Source of the DNA: an uncultured Dialister sp. | GTDB lineage: Bacteria > Bacillota > Negativicutes > Veillonellales > Dialisteraceae | Assembly: GCA_934193095.1 (NCBI GenBank) | Contig: CAKPUX010000056.1 | Coordinates: forward strand, 1-12,970 | Direction: 5' to 3' | DNA: 12,970 nt | Part shown: piece after piece, positions 12,543 to 12,970 of the stretch | Numbering within the stretch: the first letter of the stretch is position 1 | Layout of the letters: every line of letters starts with the position of its first letter | Translations under genes and position numbers: made by a program | Notes under the pieces: generated by a model | The model's input: the letters and a program-made list of their open reading frames with translations, nothing else | Told to the model about the DNA's origin: nothing | Database searches by the model: none

Positions 12543-12970
12543 TCAGGCTTCCACCAGCAGGGCCCCGAGACCTTTTAGCTCTGCGAGCGCTTTTTTATGA
12601 TCCTCTTCAGCGACCCAGCCCAGCCCCGGGACGAGAAGCGTCACGCTCCGCCCTGACTGCAAAAGAGACAGGACCGTCTCCTTCACGCAGTACTCCGAAG
12701 CGATACCGCCCACATAGACATGAGAAGACGCGACATCATGCAGCGCCTCCCCTTCCGCGTTCATCCCATGAAAAGCAGAGTATTCTTCGACATCATCCCG
12801 CAGACCTTTGAGGAAGAGATTTTCCTTCGATGGACGATTGGCCGACCGCTTGATATCCCGTGCAAAAGAGGGATCTAGCGCCGCCCCTTCGGAGCCGGCC
12901 ACGCAATGGACCGGCCAGATGCCGCCATTCTTTTTGAAAGAACCATTCGTCTCACTGTGCCAGTCAGACG
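12543..12970 (-). CDS. pncA: Nicotinamidase (PncA-like), C-terminal part
   Basis: The enzyme hydrolyses nicotinamide to nicotinate for NAD salvage. The frame stays open to the window edge; the visible 141 residues lack the N-terminal catalytic Asp region. Visible parts, in order: SDWHSETNGSFKKNGG, IWPVHCVAGSEGAAL, the catalytic Lys in LFLKG, EEYSAFHG, and the catalytic Cys in GGIASEYCVKETV. These fit the isochorismatase-like cysteine hydrolases, and W-P-x-H-C-V-x-G points to nicotinamidase specifically. The usual metal motif D-x-H-x(3)-H reads DWHSETN, with Asn in the last position, so metal binding may differ. A GTG at 12902 could be mistaken for a start, but the homology clearly continues upstream of it. 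It precedes thiL by 47 nt in the same direction. Confidence 0.88.
   Translation of the reverse strand, partial: SDWHSETNGSFKKNGGIWPVHCVAGSEGAALDPSFARDIKRSANRPSKENLFLKGLRDDVEEYSAFHGMNAEGEALHDVASSHVYVGGIASEYCVKETVLSLLQSGRSVTLLVPGLGWVAEEDHKKALAELKGLGALLVEA

Noticed and set aside
12543..12902. 119-residue stand-alone hydrolase starting at GTG 12902
   Set aside because: Nicotinamidase motifs continue in the same frame upstream to the window edge, so the gene is partial, not short.
1..12970. CRISPR array, tRNA or rRNA genes, phage or defence genes
   Set aside because: No regularly spaced repeats, cloverleaf or rRNA-like stretches, and no recognisable phage, toxin or nuclease genes were seen on either strand.

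Overview
The window reads as ordinary chromosomal DNA of a Firmicute. My best guess is the Negativicutes (Dialister/Veillonella-like), based on the gene mix: a tsaE-tsaB-rimI-tsaD cluster, a PdtaS/PdtaR-type two-component pair with an ANTAR regulator, ISLre2-type transposase, strong AGGAGG-type ribosome binding sites and moderate GC. The taxon is inference. Every gene I can support lies on the minus strand, so transcription runs from high to low coordinates.

In order of transcription: the C-terminal part of a nicotinamidase (12970-12543, running off the window), thiL (12495-11506) and gpmA (11431-10679). A 16-bp perfect inverted repeat follows, then a patatin-like phospholipase (10574-9666) overlapping tsaE, tsaB and rimI, each gene overlapping the next. 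After a 141-nt leader come tsaD, a GAF/PAS/HisKA_2 sensor kinase and its ANTAR response regulator (3 nt apart), a UPF0173 metal-dependent hydrolase, and an all-helical PhoU/DUF47-like protein (stop at 3471). Next is a compact unit of about 140 nt with its own promoter, tiny ORF and terminator (3366-3193), then folP (3096-2233), closed by a bidirectional terminator (2163-2197).

The low-coordinate end is AT-richer accessory DNA: an orphan 110-residue protein of unknown function (2137-1805) and a complete ISLre2-family insertion sequence (86-1696). I could define both IS inverted repeats. The IS transposase carries a single-base frameshift in a G-run.

Functionally the core is housekeeping: t6A tRNA modification (TsaB, TsaD, TsaE), S18 acetylation (RimI), glycolysis (GpmA), thiamine diphosphate, NAD and folate metabolism. 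The signalling pair is of the type that acts on nascent RNA by antitermination. The items most worth a second look are non-coding: an RNA hairpin around the IS promoter that would hide the transposase ribosome binding site only in transcripts entering from outside; the structured mini-gene upstream of folP with pyrimidine-rich loops; a terminator-like hairpin pointing against the genes at 4095-4144; and the 16-bp inverted repeat after gpmA. I found no CRISPR array, rRNA or tRNA, and no convincing new multi-gene system.
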